Source of the DNA: Kordia jejudonensis
GTDB taxonomy: Bacteria; Bacteroidota; Bacteroidia; Flavobacteriales; Flavobacteriaceae
Direction: 5' to 3'
NCBI RefSeq assembly: GCF_001005315.1
Contig: NZ_LBMG01000002.1
Location: 1-64,000, forward strand
DNA: 64,000 nucleotides
Part shown: piece by piece, positions 41,874-50,109 of the stretch
How the letters are laid out: every line of letters starts with the position of its first letter
Numbering within the stretch: position 1 is the first letter of the stretch
The notes under the pieces: model-generated
Told to the model about the DNA's origin: nothing
Databases searched by the model: none
What the model saw: the letters and a program-made list of their open reading frames with translations, nothing else
Position numbers and translations under genes: made by a program

Positions 41874-43937
41874 TTATTTTTTTATTGTAAAAAAGAATGT
41901 AGTTCCCTTTTGTGCTTCAGATTCAAGATAAATTTCGCCATTGTAGAGTTCTATAATTTTTTTCACGATAGATAAACCAATTCCTGTTGATTTGCCTTTT
42001 TTATCAAGTGTCTGAAATATTTTAAATATTTTGTCGTGATAGCTTTTGGCAATTCCAACTCCATTGTCTGCAACCGCAAATTTCCAATAGTCTTTTTGTT
42101 CTTCAAAACGCACTTCAATTTTCCCGTTTTCTTTATCAATATAATTAATTGCATTACTGATTAGATTTTGAAATAATTGTTTGATGCGTGTTTTGTCGGC
42201 ATTAATCGTTGGTAAGTTTGTTGGATATACGAACGCAATATGATCAGGAATGTACAAAATGGTTTCAATTTCTTGCAAAACTTCTTCAATAGCAACATTT
42301 TGTCTGGGCAAGCTGTTGTTGTTTGCAATACTTGAATAGCGCAAAATTCCATCAATAAGCGCATCCATTTGCTCTAGTTTGTTATTGAGTTTGTCAAAAG
42401 TTTCGGTCGCTTCCGCATCTAAAACTTCTTCATAATCTTCTTGAAACCAAGATATTAATGCATTTATACTTCGCAAAGGAGATTTTAAATCGTGCGAAAC
42501 AATGTGTGCAAAATCTTGCAGTTCTTTGTTACTACGTTTTAAGTTTTCTAATAGTTCTTTGTTTTGATTTTCTGCGGCAATTGTGCGTTCTAAGTTTGCG
42601 GCATTTGTCAACTGAATTGACACTAAATCGGCAACATTTTTGAGTAAGCGTAAGTGTTGTTTTGTGAAAAAGTTTTTTACTGAGTTTTCAGAATCTATGA
42701 TTCCTATAACTTCTCCGTTTACGATGATTGGTACGGTAATTTCGGAATGTCTTCGCTTGTCGTCAACAACATATCTTTCATCATTACAGGCGTCATGTAT
42801 TAACTCAGCTTTTCCTGTTTGTGCAACATGCCCAACGATTCCTTTGCCAAACGGAATGAATATTTTGTTAACAATTTCCTTTTGTTCATTTACTTTTGCA
42901 CCGTAACCTGCAATTTGTTCTAAGACTTGGTTTTCTTTGTCTACCAAGTATACTACACAGTCTTCAAATTCTAAGTCGCGCGCAATTACGTTTGCAATTT
43001 CCCAAGCAATGTCGTGAAAATTTAGTTTTCCTATAAATGATCGAGTGAGATTGTTGAGTGTATTCAACATTAAACGTCTTTTGTGTTTTTCGGTAATGTC
43101 TTGCACAAAAGCCAGTTGGTATTTTATGTTACCTGATGTATTTCTTATCGCAGTCACGTTTGTTTTGGATAGAAAAAAAGTACCATCTTTTCGTTTGTAA
43201 GTTTCTCTAAGATCGTACCGATCAATTTCGCCAGCAACCATTTGATCATAATACATATTCGATTCTTCACGTGCTTCAGGAAATGATAGCTTCGCTAGTG
43301 GTACTTCAAATAATTCTTCTTCCGAATATTGTGTGAATTCTTGAAATGCTTTATTGGTTTTAATGATTTTTCGATCTTGTGCCAACACAATTCCTGCTAA
43401 AGAGTTGTTAACTATAGCGGCTAATTGCTCTTGTTGTTCGTCAAAAATTTTCGTGCTTTCTTTGGCTTGTGTGATATCGCGTACAATACCTTGTGCAGCA
43501 ATGATACGTCCTTCTTCATTGTAGATAAGACTCGAATTGATTTGAACCCATTTTACTTGCTTTTCCTTAGTATATACGCGAGCTTCATAGTTTTCAAAAG
43601 ATCCATCTTCAATTAGTTTTGCAAAGGAATTCATGGCATATTCGAAGTCATCTTTGTAAATGATATTTAAGACATTGAGCTCTTCTTTTTTGATATCGTA
43701 TCCAAAAAGTTTGACAGCCGCATCGTTCATTTTGATAACGTTTCCCATGATATCCATGAGAATAAAAGAGTCGAGAATGTTTTGAAAAACGCCATCAAAT
43801 TCGATGGTTTTTTTCTTCAAGGCTTCTTGCACTTCTAAAAGCTCGCTTGTACGATGTAGCAAAAGAGATTCTGCTTTTTCGCGTGCTTTTTTTTCGTTTT
43901 CGAGCGCTAATTTTAGGGTTTGGATAGGGTCTTTCAT
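41874..43937 (-). CDS. PAS/GAF-domain histidine kinase
   Basis: 687 residues from the ATG at 43935-43937 (a TTG three codons earlier is less likely). N-terminal helix (LKLALENEKKAREKAE), then two PAS domains (about 45-165 and 175-285) with the PAC motif DGTFFLSKTNVTAI, a GAF domain (about 300-440; GIVGHVAQTGKAELIHDAC), and a soluble kinase core. DFAHIVSHDLKSPLRSINAL carries the phospho-His, NLISNAINYI the N box, and DNGVGIA and STGIGLSIVKKI the G boxes. No membrane segment, so it senses a cytoplasmic signal such as redox, light or a ligand. Confidence 0.92.
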   Translation of the reverse strand: MKDPIQTLKLALENEKKAREKAESLLLHRTSELLEVQEALKKKTIEFDGVFQNILDSFILMDIMGNVIKMNDAAVKLFGYDIKKEELNVLNIIYKDDFEYAMNSFAKLIEDGSFENYEARVYTKEKQVKWVQINSSLIYNEEGRIIAAQGIVRDITQAKESTKIFDEQQEQLAAIVNNSLAGIVLAQDRKIIKTNKAFQEFTQYSEEELFEVPLAKLSFPEAREESNMYYDQMVAGEIDRYDLRETYKRKDGTFFLSKTNVTAIRNTSGNIKYQLAFVQDITEKHKRRLMLNTLNNLTRSFIGKLNFHDIAWEIANVIARDLEFEDCVVYLVDKENQVLEQIAGYGAKVNEQKEIVNKIFIPFGKGIVGHVAQTGKAELIHDACNDERYVVDDKRRHSEITVPIIVNGEVIGIIDSENSVKNFFTKQHLRLLKNVADLVSIQLTNAANLERTIAAENQNKELLENLKRSNKELQDFAHIVSHDLKSPLRSINALISWFQEDYEEVLDAEATETFDKLNNKLEQMDALIDGILRYSSIANNNSLPRQNVAIEEVLQEIETILYIPDHIAFVYPTNLPTINADKTRIKQLFQNLISNAINYIDKENGKIEVRFEEQKDYWKFAVADNGVGIAKSYHDKIFKIFQTLDKKGKSTGIGLSIVKKIIELYNGEIYLESEAQKGTTFFFTIKK

Positions 43938-44084
43938 TAAACGCAAATCTGAATGGATTCGTATTTCGAGATGAATATACTAAATTCCGTATACTTTTCA
44001 GATGTTTAGCCTAATTAACCGATGATCTACACACTTTTTTGAAATGTATTGTTGTAAAGAAATGGGAAGATGGATGTTTTTTAT

Positions 44085-44498
44085 TTAGAGACTGATAACT
44101 TCATTTACCATCCAATAATCGATAACACGTTGAATTTTAACAATGTAATCTTCGTAGCGTAATGGTTTTATGATGTAGCCTGCGATTCCAAGTTTGTAAC
44201 TTTCCAGCATGTCTTTGTGATTGTTAGAAGTGGTTACAATAATTGCAGGAATGTAACGCAAATGCTCATCCGCCTTGAGTTCTTTTAAGAATTCAAGTCC
44301 GTTCATTTTTGGCATATTCAAATCGAGCAAAATGACGTTTGGAAGCTCTTCCTTTCTTTTTAAAACGGCTAAAGCTTCTTCTCCATTTTTGGCTTCAAGT
44401 ATCCGATGTTTAAAGCCCAATTTTTTTAAGGATCTTTTAAACTTCATTACTTCAATCTCGTCATCTTCGATGAATAAAAACGAAAGATTTTCTACCAT
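44085..44498 (-). CDS. Single-domain response regulator (CheY/Rcp1-like)
   Basis: 137 residues from the ATG at 44496-44498 (MVENLSFLFIEDDEIEVMKF). It has the receiver's acidic pocket (FIEDDE), the phosphoacceptor Asp in VILLDLNMPKMNG, the conserved Thr/Ser in IIVTTSN, and the Lys in YIIKPLRYED. There is no output domain. Rcp1-like receivers often partner hybrid-type or phytochrome kinases. It is upstream of and on the same strand as the PAS/GAF kinase (147-bp gap), so the operon can form a four-part relay. Confidence 0.9.
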   Translation of the reverse strand: MVENLSFLFIEDDEIEVMKFKRSLKKLGFKHRILEAKNGEEALAVLKRKEELPNVILLDLNMPKMNGLEFLKELKADEHLRYIPAIIVTTSNNHKDMLESYKLGIAGYIIKPLRYEDYIVKIQRVIDYWMVNEVISL

Positions 44499-44646
44499 TG
44501 GCGTTATTGTTATATCTCCAATCACAACGTAAATTTCTTATTTATATGTTAGAAAGAAAGTATCTTTCGATTAAATTGATTCTAAACAAGTCGAATGGTA
44601 CTTTATGATAGATAAATGGTTTGTTAAATAAAGTGTTTTTCGTCGA

Positions 44647-44919
44647 TTACGTACTGTTTTTACTGATGTTCTCATAATGCCTTTCTAAATCTGTAGGATT
44701 ATGAACACGTTTTAAACTTGGTGGATATTTTTCCAAAAGTCGTTTTGGACGCAATGGTCGTTTGGTAAAATTTCCGCCACAATTTGGGCATGTATTTTTT
44801 AAAATAGTCGTCACACATTTTTCACAATATGTACATTCAAATGTACAAATTAATGCATCAACAGCATCTGGTGGCAAATCTTTGTTACAGTGTTCGCAAT
44901 TTGGCCTCAGTTCTAACAT
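44647..44919 (-). CDS. DUF1272 zinc-binding protein
   Basis: 90 residues. Three pairs of CxxC-type knuckles: PNCEHCNKDLPPDA, CTFECTYCEKC and CPNCGG, giving eight Cys probably binding zinc. The family's name is DUF1272; its function is unknown. A basic C-terminal tail (KRPLRPKRLLEKYPP) follows. It is 15 bp before the MmcQ/YjbR-like gene's end, and both run on the minus strand (MmcQ/YjbR upstream). Confidence 0.88.
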   Translation of the reverse strand: MLELRPNCEHCNKDLPPDAVDALICTFECTYCEKCVTTILKNTCPNCGGNFTKRPLRPKRLLEKYPPSLKRVHNPTDLERHYENISKNST

Positions 44920-44934
44920 GTATTTTTTAGAATT

Positions 44935-45303
44935 TTAATGGTTTTTCAATTCGGCTTGTTGCTTTTTTGTCATGCCACTTACCACTAATTCATATGAATG
45001 ATCTATGAGTTGCTGTACAAATTCAGTTGACAGTTCGTGTTGAAACAATTCAATAGTGTTCCAATGTTTTTTACTCATATGAAACCCTGGAATGATACTT
45101 TCGTAGGTTTCCCGAAGTTCAATCGATTTTTCAGGATCACATTTTAGGTTTACAGCACCTAAGCCTTGCTCCCATTTTTTTAATGAACTGAGTGCAAACA
45201 TTTTTCCTAAAACCTTAAATACTAAGGTGTCTTGATCAAAAGGAAATTCTTCTGTAACGGCAGGTTTTGAAATACAGTAATTACGAAGTAATTCAATATT
45301 CAT
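44935..45303 (-). CDS. MmcQ/YjbR family DNA-binding-like protein
   Basis: 122 residues. The fold is that of YjbR/CyaY-like small proteins: an N-terminal helix (RNYCISKPAVTEEFPF), strand KVLGKMFALSS, VNLKCDPEKSIELRE and SKKHWNTIEL, a highly conserved motif. The name DNA-binding stems from relatives; a function is not established. It is first of a two-gene group with DUF1272. Confidence 0.87.
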   Translation of the reverse strand: MNIELLRNYCISKPAVTEEFPFDQDTLVFKVLGKMFALSSLKKWEQGLGAVNLKCDPEKSIELRETYESIIPGFHMSKKHWNTIELFQHELSTEFVQQLIDHSYELVVSGMTKKQQAELKNH

Positions 45304-45362
45304 TGCATTTAATTTGTGGCAAGATATAAAAAAGCGATGAATACGAAAATTGGCAAACTTTA

Positions 45363-45506
45363 CTAATTATTGATATTTGTCTTAGTGATCGTGTTGCTTT
45401 TATTTTTTTCTTGATTTCCAACTTTTTGAATTGGCGCGATATCTAAACTAACAAGAACGTCATTTAGATAGTAAACTACTTTATCAACCAAAGATTTCTT
45501 TTGCAT
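45363..45506 (-). CDS. Possible small protein (47 residues)
   Basis: A 47-residue reading frame starting MQKKSLVDKVVYYLNDVLVS and ending in an Asn/Thr/Lys-rich tail. The first half predicts an amphipathic helix. No family is recognised. The surrounding 300 bases have no other gene, and no RNA or hairpin was found. It could be a real small gene or chance. Confidence 0.3.
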   Translation of the reverse strand: MQKKSLVDKVVYYLNDVLVSLDIAPIQKVGNQEKNKSNTITKTNINN

Positions 45507-45600
45507 TGCTAATTATTTGCAACAAAGATACAACAAGAATTTCTGAGTTTACGTTATGTAAGTATTAATTCAGCATAAACTTCATGCGAAATTAAGGCAA

Positions 45601-46215
45601 TTAACGTGCTTTTAGATACGAGATATCATCTTCTAGAAGTGCTAGTTTTGAATAGTCTAATTCCCAACCGATCGTTTCTACTATTTTCTCAATGATAAGT
45701 ATGGCATCAAGTGCTTCTCTTTTAGCAGTTTCAATCAATCCGCTATCGGGCACTTTATCAATAATATATTGTTTTGCTTCTTTATTTAAAGCTGTTAAAT
45801 CTTCAGCACCAAATTTGTTTAGCAAACCATCTTTTTTATCATAATAGGTAAAATCTGTTTCGACTGATAGAATTTGAGGTTCTGGAAAATGAATAATTTG
45901 AACTTGCTTTTTTTCTGTATCCGCTTTTAGTTGAAGTTTTTTCAAATCGTACCCAACACTTGCTTTAGCTTTTATGACAATAAGCGCTCTTTTTTTACTT
46001 GGTATAAGCTTTAGAAAGTGCGCTGATTTGTTTTCATAATGGTAAATTTCACTAAAGTCACCTTCAACCGTAGTCAACTTACAAACACTTCTTATTTTAT
46101 CTAATAATAACTGTGATTGTCGTGTTGTTAACTGTTCCCTTTGTTTCTTTCCTAAGTAATTGTAAATGAAATATGAAACAATTCCTCCAAGTAATAGTGC
46201 TAAAAATATATCCAT
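45601..46215 (-). CDS. DUF4230 protein
   Basis: 204 residues. A single N-terminal membrane helix (FLALLLGGIVSYFIYNYL), then the DUF4230 domain: SVCKLTTVEGDFSEIYHYEN, ALIVIKAKASVGYDL, and the terminal ALDAILIIEKIVETIGWEL. The topology suggests an inner-membrane anchor with the domain outside or in the cytoplasm; function unknown. It is alone on the minus strand. Confidence 0.85.
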   Translation of the reverse strand: MDIFLALLLGGIVSYFIYNYLGKKQREQLTTRQSQLLLDKIRSVCKLTTVEGDFSEIYHYENKSAHFLKLIPSKKRALIVIKAKASVGYDLKKLQLKADTEKKQVQIIHFPEPQILSVETDFTYYDKKDGLLNKFGAEDLTALNKEAKQYIIDKVPDSGLIETAKREALDAILIIEKIVETIGWELDYSKLALLEDDISYLKAR

Positions 46216-46323
46216 ATAATGCTCGTAATTACAATAACTATACCTTAATTATTGCACGACAAATTTACATTATTTTTAAGCAATTGTAAGAAACGGTGTT
46301 GTTTTATGCTAAAATACTCGAAT

Positions 46324-46581
46324 TTATATTCCTAAAATTCTATTTCGGATTTCTTGTGTTTCTTTTACATCTTCCTGCGTTCTGATAAATAGTTCTATGA
46401 TTGCGTTTTCAATATCTTCATTTTCGTTGAGTCCATTGAAAACATTTCGTATCATTGAAGAACCGTATGGCTTTCCATTTCTACTCGTAATTTTATTTTC
46501 TTTTAGGATTTTTAAGACACCATCTGTATAGTGATATCCCAAGATTTCTTTGAGTTTTCTTCTTTGTTCTTTGTGTATCAT
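46324..46581 (-). CDS. Small basic protein, possibly DNA-binding
   Basis: 85 residues. A helical N-terminus (EQRRKLKEILGYHYTDGVL), then KITSRNGKPYGSSMIRNVFNG, which resembles the recombinase-like or small flavobacterial DNA-binding segment 'NG-x-PYS-x-x-I-x-x-x', then acidic helices. I do not recognise a named family. It is divergent from the repressor-like gene at 46733 with 151 bp between, so the two may be regulated together. Confidence 0.6.
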   Translation of the reverse strand: MIHKEQRRKLKEILGYHYTDGVLKILKENKITSRNGKPYGSSMIRNVFNGLNENEDIENAIIELFIRTQEDVKETQEIRNRILGI

Positions 46582-46692
46582 TTTAGATTCTTGAATTTAT
46601 CCATATATTTACTAATTGTTATATTAATGCTGAACTACTATTGATTTTATGACGCTTGTAGTAGCTTACTCAATACAATTGCAAACTATTTT

Positions 46693-46715
46693 CTATAAAA
46701 TTAAACATTTTATAG
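46693..46715. promoter_or_regulatory. Operator-like palindrome before HTH gene 46733
   Basis: CTATAAAAT-TAAAC-ATTTTATAG has perfect 9-bp arms. It ends 17 bp before the ATG. The same left half recurs before the paralogue at 47300. Confidence 0.55.
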
Positions 46716-46732
46716 TATAATTTCTAATTATT

Positions 46733-47125
46733 ATGAAAATAATCGACAGAATTCTCCTCTTTATTCAATATAAAAACTTAAGCATGCGTGCGTTTGATAT
46801 GTCTATAGGCGTAGGAAACGGCTATACAAGTAAGCAATCAAAGTCAGGAGCTTCTGTAGGCAGTGATGTATTGGAGAGAATAATCGATATATATCCAGAT
46901 TTGAATCCATTATGGTTAATTACAGGAAAAGAGCCTATGATTTTATCTGTAGATACTTCTAAAGAACCACTTCCTGAGTATGGAAAATCTATAGATGAAA
47001 TTCTGGAGAACAAAATTAAACGAATTGTTAGCGAACAGCTCAAAGACTTTAGCGCTAAGCTGGAAAATTTTCCAACATTGGATCAAATTAGTAAAGAAAT
47101 TCAGAAAAATTTAAAAGGAAAATAA
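46733..47125 (+). CDS. Repressor-like HTH protein (first of two tandem paralogues)
   Basis: 130 residues. The N-terminal 70 residues are a phage-repressor-type HTH: MKIIDRILLFIQYKNLSMRA, MSIGVGNGYTSKQSKSGASV, then ERIIDIYPDLNPLWLITGKE. In Bacteroidota this region is usually linked to an S24/LexA-type peptidase domain, but here only about 60 residues follow (KIKRIVSEQLKDFSAKLENF, a coiled-coil-like helix), so autocleavage is not expected. A shared palindrome before both paralogues suggests autorepression. No phage genes are nearby. Confidence 0.75.
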   Translation: MKIIDRILLFIQYKNLSMRAFDMSIGVGNGYTSKQSKSGASVGSDVLERIIDIYPDLNPLWLITGKEPMILSVDTSKEPLPEYGKSIDEILENKIKRIVSEQLKDFSAKLENFPTLDQISKEIQKNLKGK

Positions 47126-47299
47126 GCTACTTCCTACTTCAAAAAAATGCTACTTTCAGCTACAGAATAGTGCAACTACAGTATAAAATTAGTCACTTTT
47201 CTAAATATCTAAACGAAATATGTATATTTACAAATTGATAAACTTGTGCTGTTTTACTGTCAGTTTATATAACATATAGCATATATTCAATCTTATTTT

Positions 47300-47321
47300 C
47301 TATAAAATTTGATTTTTATAT
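47300..47321. promoter_or_regulatory. Operator-like element before HTH gene 47339
   Basis: CTATAAAATTTGATTTTTATAT keeps the left half of the element at 46693 (shared TATTTTCTATAAAATT) and a degenerate right half. It is 39 bp from the ATG, as the first is 40 bp. Confidence 0.5.
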
Positions 47322-47338
47322 GGCTTAAATTCTCTATC

Positions 47339-47737
47339 ATGAAAATAATTGATCGAATTGTAAAATTTATAAAACATAAAAATCTAAGCATGCGTGCTTT
47401 TGATAATTCTATTGGTGTTGGCAACGGTTATACCAGCAAACAAGCCAAAACAAAAGCTTCGGTTGGAAGTGATGTATTGGAAAGAATTATTGAAAAATAT
47501 CCAGAGTTAAGCCCACTTTGGCTCGTTACGGGACGCGGCAAAATGATTATTGATCCTAAGCAACCAACAACGGACGAATCACCTTTGGAATATGGTAAAA
47601 ATATCGATGAAATTATCGAAAATAAAATCAAACGGATTGTTAAAGAACAGTTTCGAGAGTTTAGCGATCAACTTGAAAACGTCCCTACTTTGGAACAAAT
47701 AAGTATCGAAATTCAAAAGAATTTGAAAGGTCAGTAG
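47339..47737 (+). CDS. Repressor-like HTH protein (second of two tandem paralogues)
   Basis: 132 residues from the ATG at 47339, chosen because it matches the start of its paralogue (MKIIDRIVKFIKHKNLSMRA). It has the same architecture: SIGVGNGYTSKQAKTKASV, ERIIEKYPELSPLWLVTGRG, then a C-terminal helix (KIKRIVKEQFREFSDQLENV). The two proteins are about 70% alike by eye. Its stop codon (47735-47737) directly abuts the stop codon of the convergent cyclase gene, with no spacer. Confidence 0.75.
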   Translation: MKIIDRIVKFIKHKNLSMRAFDNSIGVGNGYTSKQAKTKASVGSDVLERIIEKYPELSPLWLVTGRGKMIIDPKQPTTDESPLEYGKNIDEIIENKIKRIVKEQFREFSDQLENVPTLEQISIEIQKNLKGQ

Positions 47738-48487
47738 TTATTTTTTTATCTTATACAAAACTGGCTTACTTGGCGATGCATCATTTTCAAAAGGTGCAAT
47801 TTGTAAGTTTAGATAGTACGCGCCATCTTTGATACTATTTGCTACGTAAATAAACTCTGTAATGGTAGCTTTCATACGAATTTCGCCATCAGTATTCCAA
47901 AAAGCATTGTGCGCCAACAGCGCTCCACCATCTTTTTCCTTATCAATACTCGGAAGATCTATCAACAAATGATTGATTCCTTTTTCTCGAAGATATATAA
48001 CAGCTTCTTCCGAGAAGTATGGCGGATTTGTATGCGAATATTGCATGCTTTTTTTATCCGTAAAGTTTGGAAGTGTTCTAATGACAATGGCTTCTCGTTT
48101 TTTATTTCCGATAGCAAATTGCAATTGTTTTTTTGAAATTACACGATCTTCTCCTTCTCGTTCAGGAACTACCGTAATTACCTCGGCATAAAAGAAAAAT
48201 CGTTGTAAATGTTGATTTATAGAATGAATTTCCTCTGTTATATGTCCAACACATTCTGTATGCGTTCCGTGTGCATGAGGATTGAAGTGAATGTTATTAA
48301 AATTGACATCGCCACCTTGTTTTACATTTCCAATCCAATCATCCGTTTTTACAGGAAAAATCTTTGGTGCTTCAACATACCAAGCATTTACATTGTCTTT
48401 GGAAGCATGCAAAGGAATTGAAATGTCTAACGGTTTTGATAAGTCAATTTGATGCTTTACGGTTTTGTGTTGAATGGTACAAATCAT
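47738..48487 (-). CDS. Cyclase family protein (kynurenine formamidase-like)
   Basis: 249 residues. The cyclase family (PF04199) includes kynurenine formamidases. The metal motif HFNPHAHGTHTECVGHI gives the His-x-x-x-His...His pattern, and PYFSEEAVIYLREKG plus LLIDLPSIDKEKDGG match the second half. No signal peptide. Substrate is unknown. It is downstream of hemW on the minus strand (48-bp gap), as often in flavobacteria. Confidence 0.87.
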   Translation of the reverse strand: MICTIQHKTVKHQIDLSKPLDISIPLHASKDNVNAWYVEAPKIFPVKTDDWIGNVKQGGDVNFNNIHFNPHAHGTHTECVGHITEEIHSINQHLQRFFFYAEVITVVPEREGEDRVISKKQLQFAIGNKKREAIVIRTLPNFTDKKSMQYSHTNPPYFSEEAVIYLREKGINHLLIDLPSIDKEKDGGALLAHNAFWNTDGEIRMKATITEFIYVANSIKDGAYYLNLQIAPFENDASPSKPVLYKIKK

Positions 48488-48535
48488 GTGCGTAGGCTTT
48501 GGTTCGTTTTTTCAAAATTACGCTAAAAAGTTAGA

Positions 48536-49660
48536 TTATACCTTAAAAAAGTCAGAAGCAATGCCGTCGCATAGAAATTTTCCTTTTTGTGTCGTTTTGA
48601 TGATTCCTGCTTCTTGTTGAATTGTTTTTTCTGTAAGATGTGTTTCCGCACATTGTACTGTGTGCAATTTGTAATGTTCGCCAAATTCTTCTTGAATATA
48701 CGATAACGAAATTCCCCAAATGGTACGCAAACCCGTCATTATGTATTCGTTGTATTGATCATCTAGCGAAAGTGTTTCAATCGTTGAAGGTAATATTCCT
48801 TCTTGAATTTTCTTGATATATAGTGCGTTGTTTGCCACATTCCAGCTTCTGGTTGTTTTGCTAAACGAATGTGCGCTGGGTCCAATTCCGATGTATTTGG
48901 CACCTTTCCAGTAAGAAGTGTTGTGCTTTGATAAATATTCAGGTTTCCCAAAGTTTGAAATTTCATAGTGTATGAATCCTTTTTTTGCCGTTTCTTCCAA
49001 CAAAACATTAAAATGTGCCAGAGATTCTTCTTCAGAAACATTTGGATAGGTTCCTTGTCGGATAAATTTTTCCAACGCCGTTTTCGGTTCTACTGTGAGT
49101 GCATAACTTGAAATATGTCGAATGCCAAAATTGAAAGCAATTTGAAGATTTTCTTTCCATTGTTGCATGCTCATTGTGGGAATTCCGTAAATGAGGTCAA
49201 TTGTAATGTTATCAAAATACTGTGTCGCAATTTCCAAACAGTGTTTGGCTTCTTCGGCTTTGTGCGCCCGATTCATAAGTTGCAAATCATCTTCAAAAAA
49301 AGATTGAATTCCGATACTTAATCGATTGATTGGAGAAGCTGCTAGTTCTTTTATTTTTGCTTCCGATAAATCGTCAGGATTGGCTTCAAGCGTAATTTCA
49401 GGAGTTTCTATTACGGTATATTGTTCTTGAACAACTTCTAAAATTTTGTTCAATTCAGCTAATGATAACAAACTTGGCGTTCCACCTCCGAAATATATGG
49501 TTTCAATTAAAACATCTTTCAATTCATCTTTACGAAGTTGCAATTCTTTGTGAATGGCTTCCAACATCACATCTTTTTTAGCTAACGAAGTTGAAAAGTG
49601 AAAATCACAGTAGTGACATGCCTGTTTGCAAAATGGTATGTGTATGTAAATTCCAGCCAT
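48536..49660 (-). CDS. hemW: Radical SAM haem chaperone HemW
   Basis: 374 residues, normal for HemW. Seen: IYIHIPFCKQACHYCDFHF with the CxxxCxxC 4Fe-4S site, IYFGGGTPSLL, LEANPDDLS, and NRLSIGIQSFFEDDL (SAM/radical features), then the HemW C-terminal domain (SYALTVEPKTALEKF, YEISNFGKPEYLSKHN). The Tyr and Cys pattern distinguishes it from oxygen-independent coproporphyrinogen oxidase HemN, which has an additional Cys. It delivers haem to membrane cytochromes. Confidence 0.92.
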   Translation of the reverse strand: MAGIYIHIPFCKQACHYCDFHFSTSLAKKDVMLEAIHKELQLRKDELKDVLIETIYFGGGTPSLLSLAELNKILEVVQEQYTVIETPEITLEANPDDLSEAKIKELAASPINRLSIGIQSFFEDDLQLMNRAHKAEEAKHCLEIATQYFDNITIDLIYGIPTMSMQQWKENLQIAFNFGIRHISSYALTVEPKTALEKFIRQGTYPNVSEEESLAHFNVLLEETAKKGFIHYEISNFGKPEYLSKHNTSYWKGAKYIGIGPSAHSFSKTTRSWNVANNALYIKKIQEGILPSTIETLSLDDQYNEYIMTGLRTIWGISLSYIQEEFGEHYKLHTVQCAETHLTEKTIQQEAGIIKTTQKGKFLCDGIASDFFKV

Positions 49661-49754
49661 ATGATTATAAAAAAGAAATGATTCGTGCTGACTTTCCTAA
49701 ACCGAAAAGTTTGTGTAAAAATACGGCGAAGTCTTTAGTTACAAAGAAAATATG

Positions 49755-50045
49755 TTAATATCTAGAACAGCGTACGGCAATACGGATCATGACAAGTATA
49801 AATATAATGATGCTGAGAGCCGTTCGCCACGGAGAAACTGAGTTTCCGCTTTCATCTACATAGTCACCTGCAACCATTGCAGCTTCACGTTCTTTGATTC
49901 TTTTTTCTTCTTTATCATCTTTAACAAAATCAGGACAGGTATTTGTAAATGTAGGCTTTTCATTGGTTAATCCACAAACAATACCTTGAGAGGAAGAAAA
50001 GGATTTGTTGACACATTTTTTACAGAATTCTAATTGGTAACTCAT
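49755..50045 (-). CDS. Small Cys-containing protein with a C-terminal membrane helix
   Basis: 96 residues. An N-terminal zinc-ribbon-like part (EFCKKCVNKSF, VCGLTNEKP, NTCPDF; four Cys) is followed by an acidic/lysine stretch (VKDDKEEKRIKEREAAM) and a membrane helix near the C-terminus (ALSIIIFILVMIRIAV). I do not recognise a family. It lies between ruvC and hemW on the same strand, an arrangement I have seen in relatives, so it may be cotranscribed. Confidence 0.65.
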   Translation of the reverse strand: MSYQLEFCKKCVNKSFSSSQGIVCGLTNEKPTFTNTCPDFVKDDKEEKRIKEREAAMVAGDYVDESGNSVSPWRTALSIIIFILVMIRIAVRCSRY

Positions 50046-50109
50046 ACAGTTTTAATTTGGTTATGTAGCTAAAATATCAAAATCATTCAATATTTGTTAA
50101 AATTTCGAT

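Noticed and set aside
46733-47737. S24/LexA-type autocleaving repressors
   Set aside because: The HTH half fits that group, but the proteins are only 130-132 residues and lack the Ser/Lys peptidase domain.
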